Positions 48,760 to 57,543 of a DNA stretch of 64,000 nucleotides are shown piece by piece. How positions within the stretch are numbered: the stretch's first letter is position 1; the number at the start of each line of letters is the position of its first letter. Made by a program: the position numbers and the translations under genes. The notes below the pieces were generated by a model that saw only the letters and a program-made list of their open reading frames with translations, had not been told where the DNA came from and made no database searches. Location of the stretch: contig JAUIEJ010000013.1 in assembly GCA_030428885.1 (NCBI GenBank), positions 123,468 to 187,467 of the forward strand, in the 5' to 3' direction. The DNA is from Gemmatimonadota bacterium. Lineage in GTDB: Bacteria; Gemmatimonadota; Gemmatimonadetes; Longimicrobiales; Gaopeijiaceae.

Positions 48760-49752
48760 TCAGGCGCCGGACTTCAGCGCCCGGACCTCGTCGGTGAGCC
48801 GAGGCACGACCTCGAAGAGATCGCCCACGATGCCGTAGTCGGCCACGCCGAAGATGGGCGCGTCGGGGTCCTTGTTGACCGCCACGATGGTCCCGGAGGT
48901 CCGCATGCCGGCCAGGTGCTGGATCGCCCCGGAGATGCCCACGGCGACGTACAGCTTGGGCGACACGGTCTTGCCCGTCTGGCCCACCTGCTCGCCGTGG
49001 GGGCGCCACCCGGCGTCCACCACGGCCCGGGACGCGCCCAGCGCCGCCACGTCGGCGCCCAGGGCGTCGCGAAGGGCCTCGAGAAGCGTCCAGTGCTCCG
49101 GGTCCTTCATGCCCCGGCCACCGGCCACCACCACCGAGGCCTCGCTCACGTCCAGGGAGCCGGCGGCGGCGGAGCGGAACTCCACGACCCGGGCGCCCCA
49201 AGACGAGGGATCCACGTCCACGGCCACGGTCTCCACGGCGCCGGCGGCGCCCCGTTCTTCCACCGGGAAGACGTTGGGCCGCAGCGAGACCACCGCCGGT
49301 GAGGCCTCCATGCGCAGGCGGGCGAAGGCCTTTCCGGCGTAGACGGGGCGCTTCACCACCACCGCGCCCCCGTCGGCCGACACCTCGGTGGCGTCCGAGG
49401 CCAGGGGCACGTCCAGCAGGGCAGCCACCCGGGGCGCCAGGTCCTTCCCCACCGCCGTGGCCGGGAAGAGCACCGCGGCGTACCCCCCGTCCCGGGCCGT
49501 GTCGGCCACGATGCGGGCGTAGGCCTCGGCGGCGTATCCGGCCAGCGACCCGTGGGCCGCCACCTTCACCCGGGCTGCACCGGCGCCCCCCAGACCCGAC
49601 ACCGCCTCGGCGAGGCCGTCACCCCCGACGGCCAGGGCGTGGCACTCCCCGCCCAGCGACTGGGCCAGCCCCGCGCCCGCCGACACCACCTCGTGGGTGA
49701 CGCCCCGTACGACTCCGTCCCTCTGTTCTGCAAAGGCGAGAACGTCGCCCAT
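48760..49752 (-). CDS. etfA: electron transfer flavoprotein subunit alpha
   Basis: FAD-binding subunit that passes electrons from acyl-CoA dehydrogenases to ETF-quinone oxidoreductase. 330 residues. The C-terminal FAD site has [14 protein letters not shown] near residue 210, [23 protein letters not shown] split over 255-277, and [21 protein letters not shown] near 292. It follows etfB by 12 bases. Fits fatty-acid or branched-chain amino-acid oxidation, as does the acyl-CoA ligase further on. Confidence 0.95.
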   Translation of the reverse strand: MGDVLAFAEQRDGVVRGVTHEVVSAGAGLAQSLGGECHALAVGGDGLAEAVSGLGGAGAARVKVAAHGSLAGYAAEAYARIVADTARDGGYAAVLFPATAVGKDLAPRVAALLDVPLASDATEVSADGGAVVVKRPVYAGKAFARLRMEASPAVVSLRPNVFPVEERGAAGAVETVAVDVDPSSWGARVVEFRSAAAGSLDVSEASVVVAGGRGMKDPEHWTLLEALRDALGADVAALGASRAVVDAGWRPHGEQVGQTGKTVSPKLYVAVGISGAIQHLAGMRTSGTIVAVNKDPDAPIFGVADYGIVGDLFEVVPRLTDEVRALKSGA

Positions 49753-49764
49753 GGAATCCTCCGA

Positions 49765-50514
49765 TCAGAGTACCTTGGCCTCTTCGCGCAGCAGGCGGAC
49801 CAGCTCCGCCGCCGCCTCCGGTCCCTCGCCCACGATGCGCCCGTCGGGACGCGCCGGCGGCAGTTCCAGCGCCTCCAGGGTCACCCGGGAGGCGGGAACG
49901 TCGGCGGCCTTCTGCTCCAGGGGCTTCCGCTTCGCCGCCATGATGCCCTTGAGCGACGCGTACCGCGGCTCGAAGGCGCCCTTGGTGATGGTGAGGACGG
50001 CGGGGAGATCCACGTCCACCACTTCGGTGCCCCCCTCCACCTCCCGGTGGCAGCGGGCCGTGGTGCCGTTCAGTTCGAACTCTCCCACCGCCGTGACGCA
50101 GGGACGCTCCAGGAGGGTGGCCACCATGGGCCCCACCTGCTGGGCGTCGTCGTCGGCGGCCTTCACGCCGAAGAGCACCAGGGGCGCGTCGTGCCCCTGG
50201 ATCTCCGTGGCCAGGGCCCGAGCCGTGGCCAGGCCGTCCATGCCCGCCTGCCCTTCCAGCAGGAGCGCCTTGTCGGCGCCCATGGCCAGGGCGGAGCGGA
50301 GCTGCTCGGCGGCGGACGCCTCCCCCAGGGTCACCACGGTGACGGCGCCCTCCCCGGCGGCGTCCCGCATGCGGAGGGCGGCTTCCACGGCGAACTCGTC
50401 GTAGGGGCTCACGATGTACTTCACGCCCCCGGAATCGATGGAGACGCCGTCTTCGGCGATGCGGACCCGCGTCTCGGTATCCGGGGTCCGCTTGATGCAG
50501 ACGGTGATGTTCAC
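49765..50514 (-). CDS. etfB: electron transfer flavoprotein subunit beta
   Basis: 249 residues, AMP-binding partner of EtfA. Landmarks: ITVCIKRTPDTETR at the start, SPYDEFAVEAALRMRD near residue 36, MGADKALLLEG near 78, and GMDGLATARALA near 90. GTG start at 50514. It stands 42 bases downstream of the -10 box at 50557-50562, the promoter for etfBA. Confidence 0.95.
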   Translation of the reverse strand: MNITVCIKRTPDTETRVRIAEDGVSIDSGGVKYIVSPYDEFAVEAALRMRDAAGEGAVTVVTLGEASAAEQLRSALAMGADKALLLEGQAGMDGLATARALATEIQGHDAPLVLFGVKAADDDAQQVGPMVATLLERPCVTAVGEFELNGTTARCHREVEGGTEVVDVDLPAVLTITKGAFEPRYASLKGIMAAKRKPLEQKAADVPASRVTLEALELPPARPDGRIVGEGPEAAAELVRLLREEAKVL

Positions 50515-50556
50515 GAGGTCAGGCTCCAGCCTCGGTGGTGTGGGTCGGAACGTCGG

Positions 50557-50585
50557 AATGTAGAGACGGCCCCGACCCGGTTCAA
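50557..50585 (-). promoter_or_regulatory. putative etfBA promoter
   Basis: Minus-strand TTGAAC (50580-50585), a 17-base spacer, and TACATT (50557-50562), in the 108-base gap between nhaC and etfB. Confidence 0.6.
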
Positions 50586-50622
50586 CCGCGTGCGGGGGCC
50601 CGTCGGGAGCGGCGCAGGAAGC

Positions 50623-52038
50623 TCAGAGCGTGGCGCCGACGGCGGCGAAGGCCAGGGTGGCGATGCCGCCCCCGATGAGGGCGTAGGGCAACTGGGTCCG
50701 CACGTGATCGATGTGGTCCGTGGCCGCCGCCATGGACGAGATGATGGTGGTGTCGCTGATGGGGGAGCAGTGGTCCCCGAAGATCCCCCCCGAGAGGGAC
50801 GCGGCCACGAAGGGAGCCAGGGGCAGACCCAGCGTCTCGGCCGCCGGCACGGCGATGGGAAGCATGATGCCGAAGGTGCCCCAGCTCGTGCCCGTGGAGA
50901 AGGCGATGCCCGCCGCCACCAGGAAGACCAGAGGGAGGAACGCCACCGGGGGCAGGACCCCCGCCGTGACCTGGGCCACGAAGGGGCCGGTCCCCATGGC
51001 CGAGGCCACGTCCTTGATGCCCAGCGACAGCCAGAGAATCACCGCCAGGGGCACCAGCCCGCCGGCACCTTTGAGGCCGGTCCGCACCAGGTCGTCCACC
51101 GTGGCGGCCTTCTGGCTCCGGAGGAGGATCCAGGCGGCCAGCAGTCCCAGAAGCACCGCCCACAGCACCGACGTGGACCCGTCTCCCTCCGAGAGCACTC
51201 CGTCGCCGGTGATCCACAACCCCACCGGCATGGAGAGCACCATGACGGCGATGGGGACGATCATGTTGGCGGCCCGGGGCGTGACGTCCGGGTCCAGCTC
51301 CGGCGACAGGACCGACGCGTCGATCATGGGCGTGGCGTCGGGCCACAGCATGCGGCCGTCCCGGGTCCGTTCCTCGGCCTTGGCCATGGGTCCGGGACTC
51401 CACCCGGTCCAGGCCACCACGAAGGCCAGGCCCACGGCGGCCAGGGCGTAGAAGTTCAGGAAGATGGACTCCACGAAGACGGTGAGGGCGTCCTCGACGC
51501 CAAGTCCCGAGAGGATGCCCAGGTTGTAAGCGCCCCAGGCGTTCAGGGGAATGAGGATGCAGATGGGCGCCGAGGTGGAGTCGATGAGGTAGGCGAGCTT
51601 CTCCCGGGAGATCTTGTACCGGTCGAAGAGAGGGCGCGCCACCGACCCGGCCACCAGGACCGTGATGTTGGACTCGATGAAGATGACGACGCCCGTGATC
51701 ACGGCCAGGAGCCGGGCACCCCGCCCGGTCTGCACCCGGTCCCGAGCTTCCAACCACCGGATGAAGCCCTGGACGCCCCCCGACGATTCGATGGTGGCGA
51801 TGAGGGCGCCGATGACCAGGGTGAAGAGCAGCACCTTGGTCTCGCCGGGGTCCACGAACACGTCCACCAGGGCGTCGATGGACGCCGCCATCCCCACCAG
51901 GGGATTCCACCCGTTCATGATGGACCACCCCAGCCAGATGCCCCCGGCCAGGGAGAGGTAGACCTGCCGGGTGACGATGGCCAGGACGATGGCCACCAGC
52001 GGCGGCAGGAGCGAGATCCAGGACGGGTCGGCGGACAT
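50623..52038 (-). CDS. nhaC: Na+/H+ antiporter NhaC family protein
   Basis: 471 residues with about eleven membrane helices. NhaC-family blocks include IFIESNITVLVAGSVARPLF near residue 112, STSAPICILIPLNAWGAY near 146, AFSTGTSWGTFGIMLPIA near 375, and GDHCSPISDTTIISS near 420. It exchanges sodium for protons (or a related solute) at the inner membrane. ATG at 52038 is preferred; a GTG two codons upstream is possible and neither has a clear Shine-Dalgarno sequence. Confidence 0.85.
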   Translation of the reverse strand: MSADPSWISLLPPLVAIVLAIVTRQVYLSLAGGIWLGWSIMNGWNPLVGMAASIDALVDVFVDPGETKVLLFTLVIGALIATIESSGGVQGFIRWLEARDRVQTGRGARLLAVITGVVIFIESNITVLVAGSVARPLFDRYKISREKLAYLIDSTSAPICILIPLNAWGAYNLGILSGLGVEDALTVFVESIFLNFYALAAVGLAFVVAWTGWSPGPMAKAEERTRDGRMLWPDATPMIDASVLSPELDPDVTPRAANMIVPIAVMVLSMPVGLWITGDGVLSEGDGSTSVLWAVLLGLLAAWILLRSQKAATVDDLVRTGLKGAGGLVPLAVILWLSLGIKDVASAMGTGPFVAQVTAGVLPPVAFLPLVFLVAAGIAFSTGTSWGTFGIMLPIAVPAAETLGLPLAPFVAASLSGGIFGDHCSPISDTTIISSMAAATDHIDHVRTQLPYALIGGGIATLAFAAVGATL

Positions 52039-52077
52039 GGGCACGGCGGCGCGGAGGGAGGGAGGGAGGAGCGCGGG

Positions 52078-52722
52078 CTACCGGGACACGCCCGGGCTGC
52101 CACGGACATGGTAGCGCAGAAGGCGATCCGCCGCCTTCCGGATCCCCACCCGGGGGGTGACGGCCACGGCCGCGTCCGGCACCGACCACCCCGGCAGGAG
52201 TTCCAGGGGCGGCGCCGCCAGGTCGTGGCCGTAGAGGCCGTCCGTGACCCCCAGGGCCTGGGCCAGACGTCCCGGACCGTCGGCGGGATGATCCCGGCGC
52301 CCACGGCGCCGGGCCGCCGTGTCGAATCCGGCCACGAGTTCGAGTCCCCGGAGGAGCACGGCACCGCCCTCGCCCTCGGGTCCCGCCACCACGTTCAGGC
52401 ACCAGTGGATCCCGTAGCTGCGATAGACGTACGCGCGCCCCGGGGGCCCGAACATGGCCCGGTTCCGGGGCGTGGGCCCGCCCCGCGTGGCGGCGTGGGA
52501 CGCGGGGTCGTCGGCGCCGAGGTAGGCCTCGGTCTCCACGATCACCCCTTCCACCACCTCGCCGTCCACCGACGACCGCAGGCGGATGCCCAGGAGATCC
52601 CGGGCCACGGCCGGCACGGGCCCGTGGAGCGCGGGAACCGGCCGCCGAGGGGCCTGGACGCCGAAACGGGGCGCCCCGGCGTCGTGCCAGGGCAGCCCCG
52701 TTTCGTCGGTGGCAGGCGGCAT
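52078..52722 (-). CDS. mpg: DNA-3-methyladenine glycosylase (AAG/MPG type)
   Basis: Removes alkylated and deaminated purines from DNA. 214 residues, same fold as human AAG. VETEAYLGADDPASHA near residue 72 holds the catalytic Glu; RNRAMFGPPGRAYVYRSYGIHWCLN follows over about 90-115. Starts at ATG 52722, 10 bases after the stop of the NYN-LOTUS gene; upstream in-frame GTGs would overlap it. The conserved domain begins near residue 30. Confidence 0.9.
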   Translation of the reverse strand: MPPATDETGLPWHDAGAPRFGVQAPRRPVPALHGPVPAVARDLLGIRLRSSVDGEVVEGVIVETEAYLGADDPASHAATRGGPTPRNRAMFGPPGRAYVYRSYGIHWCLNVVAGPEGEGGAVLLRGLELVAGFDTAARRRGRRDHPADGPGRLAQALGVTDGLYGHDLAAPPLELLPGWSVPDAAVAVTPRVGIRKAADRLLRYHVRGSPGVSR

Positions 52723-52732
52723 CGCCGACGCA

Positions 52733-54562
52733 TCAGTTGCCGCGACCGCCCCGGCCTCGGCGTCCACGCCGACCCCGGCTCCGTCCGCCCCCGTTGCGTC
52801 CGTCGCCCTCGCCGTCCCCATCCCCGCTGCGCCGGGCGAGATCCTCCTGCCAGGCCTCGAGGACCGCGTCGGCCCGTCCCGGAGGCACCACCGACCGCAC
52901 CCGGTCGGGGTCGCCGTGGAGCACCCGGAAGAGGTCCTCCCCGAAGTTCTCCACCAGGGCCTCGGCGGTCTTCTTCCCCACCCCCCGATAGGAGTTGGAG
53001 AGGTAGCGGAGCTGGGCGTCGGCGTCGGCGGGAAGACCCAACGCGTCGATGTCCACGGGCCCGGACGGCCCGTCCGCCGACCCGTCGGCCTCGGGGGCCT
53101 CCTCGTGGGAGGCAGCGCCGGCGCCCCCTCCGGCCTGACCGGGCAGGAGCGGCGGCGGGGCGTCGTCGTCCCGGCGGCGGGTGGTGCCGCCCCGGGGACC
53201 GAGGCGTCGACCCGGCGCATCGGCGTCGATGACGTCCTCGGGGCGGAGTTCCCGCACCACCGGGCCCGACGGAGTCGACGCCGAAACGTCGGCCTCGGGC
53301 GTCGAGGTGTCGGGTTCGGGCGCCTCGTCGGGCTCCACCGGCGCGGTGGTCTTGGTGGGGGCCGCGGCCCCGGCTTCGGGGAGGGACACCTGGTAGTTGC
53401 CTCCCTCCTCCTTCCGGAGCGCGATGACGTCGTGCTCGTCGGCCTGCTGGAGGAACCGGCTGAACTTCGGGAAGCCGAGCTCGCCCTCGTCGAAGCCCCC
53501 GTCGAACTCCAGCATGCGGCGCTTCACGTCCGAGTCCCGCACCGGATGCCGGCCGTCGTCCCGGAGGGCCTCCAGGGACCGCACCAGAAGGGCGTAGGCG
53601 TCCTGGAGGGGATCGCCGCTCTCGGGGGCCGGGGTCGCCTCGTCGGCACCCTCGGACTCGGGAGCGGAGCGGCCCCGTCCGTCGTCTCGCCCGCGTCCCG
53701 ACGACCGGTCCCGGGACCGGGACCGCCGGTCGTCCTTCCGATCGTCGCGGCGGGACCGTCCACCGCCTCCCGACGACCCCTTCCCCGACACGGGCGAGAT
53801 CTCGTACTGGCCGTTCTCCATCTTCCGGAGGTCCACCAGCTTCTTCGAGGCCGCCTCGGTGAGGAACCGGCTGAACTTGCTGAACCCGAACGATCCCTCG
53901 TCGAACGACGGATCGAGCTCGATCATGACCTGCTTGAGCCGGTCGGACCGCATGACGTCGTCCCGGTCCACCATGCGCTTCATGGCCTGCTCCACCAGCA
54001 CCCAGGGGTCCGACGACTTCTGGTCGCCGCCCGTGGTCTTGGTGAGCCCGGTGAGGCTGGTGTACGAGTAGTACTCGTCGCAGTTCTGGACGAGGATGTC
54101 CGAGCTGGACTCCTGGATCCCCACGCCGATGACGTACTTGCCGTACTCCTTGAGCTTCAGCACGCAGCTCGAGAAATCGCTGTCGCCGGTGAGGAGGATG
54201 AAGGTCCCGATCTCGGGGCGCACGAACACCAGCTCCATGGCGTCGATGGCCATGCGGATGTCGGTGGCGTTCTTCTTCGACGACCCGTAGGCCGGGGCGA
54301 AGATGAGATCGATGGAGTTTTCGGAGAGGGGAACGATGTACTGGGGATAGCGGCGCCAGTCGGCGTAGGCCCGCTGGACCGTCACCTTCCCCTTGATGAT
54401 GTCCGACTCCAGGAGCTTGCGAAGATCCCGGGAGAGATCGCTCCGCATCCCCATGGTGACGTTGTCGAAGTCGATGAGGAGGGCCGCGTTGGGAGCGGCG
54501 GGCGGGGCGACGGACGAGTAGGCGTCTCCCCGATGGGGAGCGCGGGTGAAGGGCATGCTCAT
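52733..54562 (-). CDS. NYN-domain nuclease fused to two LOTUS domains, HhH and RGG tail
   Basis: 609 residues. NYN (PIN-like) domain, 26-160, with acidic residues D31 and D33 (ALLIDFDN), D101 and D107 (TDIRMAIDAME), and D127 and D129 (TGDSDFSSC). Two OST-HTH/LOTUS domains follow (about 185-257 and 317-395; FGFSKFSRFL and LGFPKFSRFL). Between them lies an Arg/Asp/Ser-rich linker, and after them an acidic Pro/Ala region. Near the end is a helix-hairpin-helix (about 515-575; YRGVGKKTAEALVENFG) and a Gly/Arg tail. All suggest RNA binding and cleavage; the target is unknown. ATG at 54562 has no clear Shine-Dalgarno sequence. Confidence 0.85.
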   Translation of the reverse strand: MSMPFTRAPHRGDAYSSVAPPAAPNAALLIDFDNVTMGMRSDLSRDLRKLLESDIIKGKVTVQRAYADWRRYPQYIVPLSENSIDLIFAPAYGSSKKNATDIRMAIDAMELVFVRPEIGTFILLTGDSDFSSCVLKLKEYGKYVIGVGIQESSSDILVQNCDEYYSYTSLTGLTKTTGGDQKSSDPWVLVEQAMKRMVDRDDVMRSDRLKQVMIELDPSFDEGSFGFSKFSRFLTEAASKKLVDLRKMENGQYEISPVSGKGSSGGGGRSRRDDRKDDRRSRSRDRSSGRGRDDGRGRSAPESEGADEATPAPESGDPLQDAYALLVRSLEALRDDGRHPVRDSDVKRRMLEFDGGFDEGELGFPKFSRFLQQADEHDVIALRKEEGGNYQVSLPEAGAAAPTKTTAPVEPDEAPEPDTSTPEADVSASTPSGPVVRELRPEDVIDADAPGRRLGPRGGTTRRRDDDAPPPLLPGQAGGGAGAASHEEAPEADGSADGPSGPVDIDALGLPADADAQLRYLSNSYRGVGKKTAEALVENFGEDLFRVLHGDPDRVRSVVPPGRADAVLEAWQEDLARRSGDGDGEGDGRNGGGRSRGRRGRRGRGGRGN

Positions 54563-54564
54563 GC

Positions 54565-54578
54565 CTGTGTTCTCACAG
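54565..54578. promoter_or_regulatory. inverted repeat just upstream of the NYN-LOTUS start codon
   Basis: CTGTG-TTCT-CACAG, perfect 5-base arms, ending two bases from the ATG on the minus strand, where the ribosome site should be. It could be an operator or a translation-controlling hairpin. A weak -10-like CATACC lies about 20 bases further upstream. Confidence 0.4.
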
Positions 54579-54636
54579 CGTTGGTATGAATGTCGTCTGC
54601 CGTGAGACCTCCCCTGCCCCTCCCCGTGTCCTGGGA

Positions 54637-54650
54637 GGACCGTTCGGTCC
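54637..54650. terminator. short hairpin downstream of the acyl-CoA ligase gene
   Basis: GGACCG-TT-CGGTCC in the 200-base gap between the ligase stop (54763) and the NYN-LOTUS gene. Weak candidate: no T-run follows. The rest of 54563-54762 shows no clear promoter. Confidence 0.35.
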
Positions 54651-54762
54651 CCCGGCAGAACGGGGCCGGGCGCAGGGAAGTCCGGAGCGCCCGCACCTCG
54701 GCGGGCCTCCGCCCACCCGGACCTCTCGAGGCCGGGGCGAGCGCACGACGCGTGGCAGTGGC

Positions 54763-56373
54763 CTACGAGGGATTCGGTTCGACCGGAACACCGGCTTCGC
54801 CGACCCACCGCGCGAGCTCGACCTTTCGGACGTCTCCCGTGGCCGTGCGGGGGAAGCGCTCCAGGAGCCGGACCAGGTCCGGCACCTTGTCGTCGGAGAG
54901 GGTCTCGCGACACCAGTCACGAAGATCCCCCTCGTCGACGATGGCTCCCTCGACGGGGATCACGCAGGCACAGATGGCCTCACCCAGGACCGGGTCCGGG
55001 ACTCCGACCACCGCGGCTTCCTGCACCGCCGGGTGGGCGCGGATGCGATCCTCGACCTCCCGGGGGTACACGTTGAAGCCAGATCGAATGATAACGCCTT
55101 TGCGACGCCCCACCAAATGGATGTATCCGTCTTCGTCCACCATGCCCAGGTCGCCGGTGACGAAGTACCCCTCGGCATCGACGCTCTCCCGGGTCTCCAG
55201 GGGCTGGCGGTAGTACCCGCCCATGACCCCCGGGCCCGCCACCGCGATCTCACCGATGCTCTCCACCGGAAGCTCCCGCCCGTCCTGGAGCACCCGCACC
55301 CGGGTGCCCTCCAGGGGTCGTCCCACGGTGGAGTGGCGCTGGCCCGGGGGGTCGTGGGGCCGGGTCACCGCGAGGATCGACGCCGTCTCGGTGATGGAGT
55401 ACCCCACCAGGAGCAGCGGGCAGACCTCGGCCTCCACCCGGCGCACCAGGGATTCGGGCACCGGGGCGCCCGCCACCAGGCCCACGCGCAGCGACGAGAG
55501 GTTCCGGGGCCGGGCCTCCTGTTCCCCCAGTTCGGTGAAGAAGAGGGTGGGGATCCCGTAGAGCACGCTCACCCCGTGAGCTTCCACGAGGTCGAGGACC
55601 TCGCCGGGGTCGGAGCCCTCCGCCAACACCAGGGCGGCTCCGGAGAGGAGGCAGCCCAGGATTCCCGGGCCCAGCCCGAAGACGTGGTGGAGGGCCGATA
55701 GCCCCACCACCCGGTCGTCGGGGCCCAGCCCCAGGGCGTCGGCCGTGCCCGCGGCGGGGTAGAGCAGATTCTCGTGGCTCAGGGTGACGGCCTTGGGCTT
55801 GCCCGTGGTCCCGGCGGTGTAGACCAGGGCGATGGGCGCCGCCGGGTCGTCGGTGGTCCCGGGTTCGGGATAGTGGCGCCCGGCCCCGGCCGACAGCAGG
55901 TCCTCCCACTGGAAGATCCGGTCGTCGTACCAGAGATCCTCCTCCCCCACCGTGACCAGGTACTGGAGTTCGGGCAACTGGGGCATGAGGGCTTCGAACA
56001 CCTGGAGGTAGTCCACCCCCTCCGCCGTCTCCACCGTCACCGCGGCCACGGCCTCGGAGTGCCGCAGCCGGTAGCGCAGCTCGGCGGTGGTGAGGGCCGG
56101 ATTCAGGGGGACCGCCACGGCCCCCAGCTTCGCCACGGCGAAGAGGCTCACCACGAATTCCGGACACGGCGGGAGGATCAGGGCGACCCGGTCCCCCGCC
56201 TCGATCCCGAAGCCGTGGAGGGACGCCGCCAGCGCCTCCGCCCGCGCATCGACCTCACCGAACGAGTCGATGCGGTCGCCGTGGATCAGGAAGTCGCCCT
56301 GGGGGCCGTCGGTGGCCCGATGGGCGAGGGCCGAGGCGAGCGTTGCGCGGCGGTAGCGCTCGAGGAGCGCCAT
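54763..56373 (-). CDS. AMP-dependent acyl-CoA synthetase/ligase (long-chain type)
   Basis: 536 residues, ANL superfamily. It activates a carboxylate with ATP and joins it to CoA. P-loop YTAGTTGKPKAVTLSH near residue 190, GYSITETAS near 325, GYFVTGDLGMVDEDGYIHLVGR near 405, and C-terminal GFNVYPREVED and TGDVRKVEL with the catalytic Lys region. Substrate probably a fatty acid, but not settled. ATG at 56373 has GGAGG seven bases upstream and its own promoter. Confidence 0.88.
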   Translation of the reverse strand: MALLERYRRATLASALAHRATDGPQGDFLIHGDRIDSFGEVDARAEALAASLHGFGIEAGDRVALILPPCPEFVVSLFAVAKLGAVAVPLNPALTTAELRYRLRHSEAVAAVTVETAEGVDYLQVFEALMPQLPELQYLVTVGEEDLWYDDRIFQWEDLLSAGAGRHYPEPGTTDDPAAPIALVYTAGTTGKPKAVTLSHENLLYPAAGTADALGLGPDDRVVGLSALHHVFGLGPGILGCLLSGAALVLAEGSDPGEVLDLVEAHGVSVLYGIPTLFFTELGEQEARPRNLSSLRVGLVAGAPVPESLVRRVEAEVCPLLLVGYSITETASILAVTRPHDPPGQRHSTVGRPLEGTRVRVLQDGRELPVESIGEIAVAGPGVMGGYYRQPLETRESVDAEGYFVTGDLGMVDEDGYIHLVGRRKGVIIRSGFNVYPREVEDRIRAHPAVQEAAVVGVPDPVLGEAICACVIPVEGAIVDEGDLRDWCRETLSDDKVPDLVRLLERFPRTATGDVRKVELARWVGEAGVPVEPNPS

Positions 56374-56405
56374 GTCACCTCCGAGTGAGCGGTCGGGGAG
56401 GCTGG

Positions 56406-56434
56406 AGTATACGGGCCCCCACCATGGCTCTCAA
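56406..56434 (-). promoter_or_regulatory. putative promoter of the acyl-CoA ligase gene
   Basis: Minus-strand TTGAGA (56429-56434), a 17-base spacer, and TATACT (56406-56411). The -35 box contains the aroB stop codon (TGA at 56431-56433). A leader of about 25 bases with GGAGG precedes the ATG. Confidence 0.7.
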
Positions 56435-57543
56435 GCCGACTCCAGCACGTCGGAGACGACCCGGTCGTCCACGGGCCGGGCCCAACGGCCTCCCGTGTCG
56501 TCCACGGCGCCGAGTTCGGACAACAACACGAACCTCGGCCGGCCTTTGCGGACCTTCTTGTCGGACGACAGGAACGCCCGCGCGCGCGAGAGGTCGAGCC
56601 CCGGAGGGGGCGCCGTGGGAAGCTCCACGGCCTCCAGGAGCGCCTTCAGTTCCGCCGCCGTTCCCGGGCGTGTGCACCCCACCCGTTCGCCGAGCCGCGC
56701 CTCCAGGACCATCCCCACGGCCACGGCCTCGCCGTGGGTCACCTCGTACTCCGAGGCCGCCTCAAGGGCGTGCCCCAGGGTGTGCCCGAAGTTCAGGATC
56801 TCCCGGAGCCCTCCCTCCCGCTCATCCCTGCTGACCACCTGGGACTTCACCCGGATGGAGCCCACCACCATGCGTTCCACCGCCGATACGTCTCCCGCCA
56901 GGAGGGCGGAGGCCTGGCGGCCCACCTCCCGGGCGTAATCGGCGTCCACGATGGCGCCGTGCTTCACCGCCTCGGCGAGCCCCTCGGCCCGTTGCCGCCG
57001 GGGCAGCGTGCCCACGGCTTCGGGATCCACAAGCACCACCGCGGGAGGGTGGAAGGCCCCCACCAGGTTCTTCCCGGCCGGGGTGTCCACGCCGGTCTTG
57101 CCGCCCACGGCACTGTCCACCATGGCCACGATGGAGGTGGGCACCTGCACCACGGGGACGCCCCGCAGGTAGGTTGCCGCCACGAATCCGGCAAGATCGC
57201 CGGTGACGCCCCCGCCCAGGGCCACGATCCCCGCATCCCGTCCCGCCCCCGCCGCCAGGAGTCGATCCGTGAGGTCGGCCCACTGGGCTCGGTTCTTGTG
57301 GGACTCCCCCGCCGGAAAGGTGAGCACGTCGACCCCGTCCGGGGAACACGATGCGGCCACCCGGGAGGCGTACAGTCCCGCCACGGTGTCGTCGGCGATG
57401 ACGATCCACCGCACCACCCCCGGCGCCGCCGCCGCGGCGTACGCCCCGACCCGGTCCAGCAGCCCCCGGCCCACCACCACGCCGTAGTCCCGTGCGCCGC
57501 CCCCGGCCCGGACGTCGAACTCCACGGGAGCCGAGTCCCTCAT
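56431..57543 (-). CDS. aroB: 3-dehydroquinate synthase
   Basis: Second step of the shikimate pathway: DAHP to 3-dehydroquinate, with NAD and Zn or Co. 370 residues. GGGVTGDLAGFVAATYLRG near residue 105, DSAVGGKTGVD near 134, LNFGHTLGHALE near 260 with metal-binding His, and HGEAVAVGM near 278. ATG at 57543 overlaps the stop of the metallopeptidase gene (ATGA). Confidence 0.95.
   Translation of the reverse strand: MRDSAPVEFDVRAGGGARDYGVVVGRGLLDRVGAYAAAAAPGVVRWIVIADDTVAGLYASRVAASCSPDGVDVLTFPAGESHKNRAQWADLTDRLLAAGAGRDAGIVALGGGVTGDLAGFVAATYLRGVPVVQVPTSIVAMVDSAVGGKTGVDTPAGKNLVGAFHPPAVVLVDPEAVGTLPRRQRAEGLAEAVKHGAIVDADYAREVGRQASALLAGDVSAVERMVVGSIRVKSQVVSRDEREGGLREILNFGHTLGHALEAASEYEVTHGEAVAVGMVLEARLGERVGCTRPGTAAELKALLEAVELPTAPPPGLDLSRARAFLSSDKKVRKGRPRFVLLSELGAVDDTGGRWARPVDDRVVSDVLESA

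Noticed and set aside
49552..53232. Plus-strand open frame of 1226 codons
   Set aside because: Shadow of etfA, etfB, nhaC, mpg and NYN-LOTUS; composition is His/Gly/Arg-rich without motifs.
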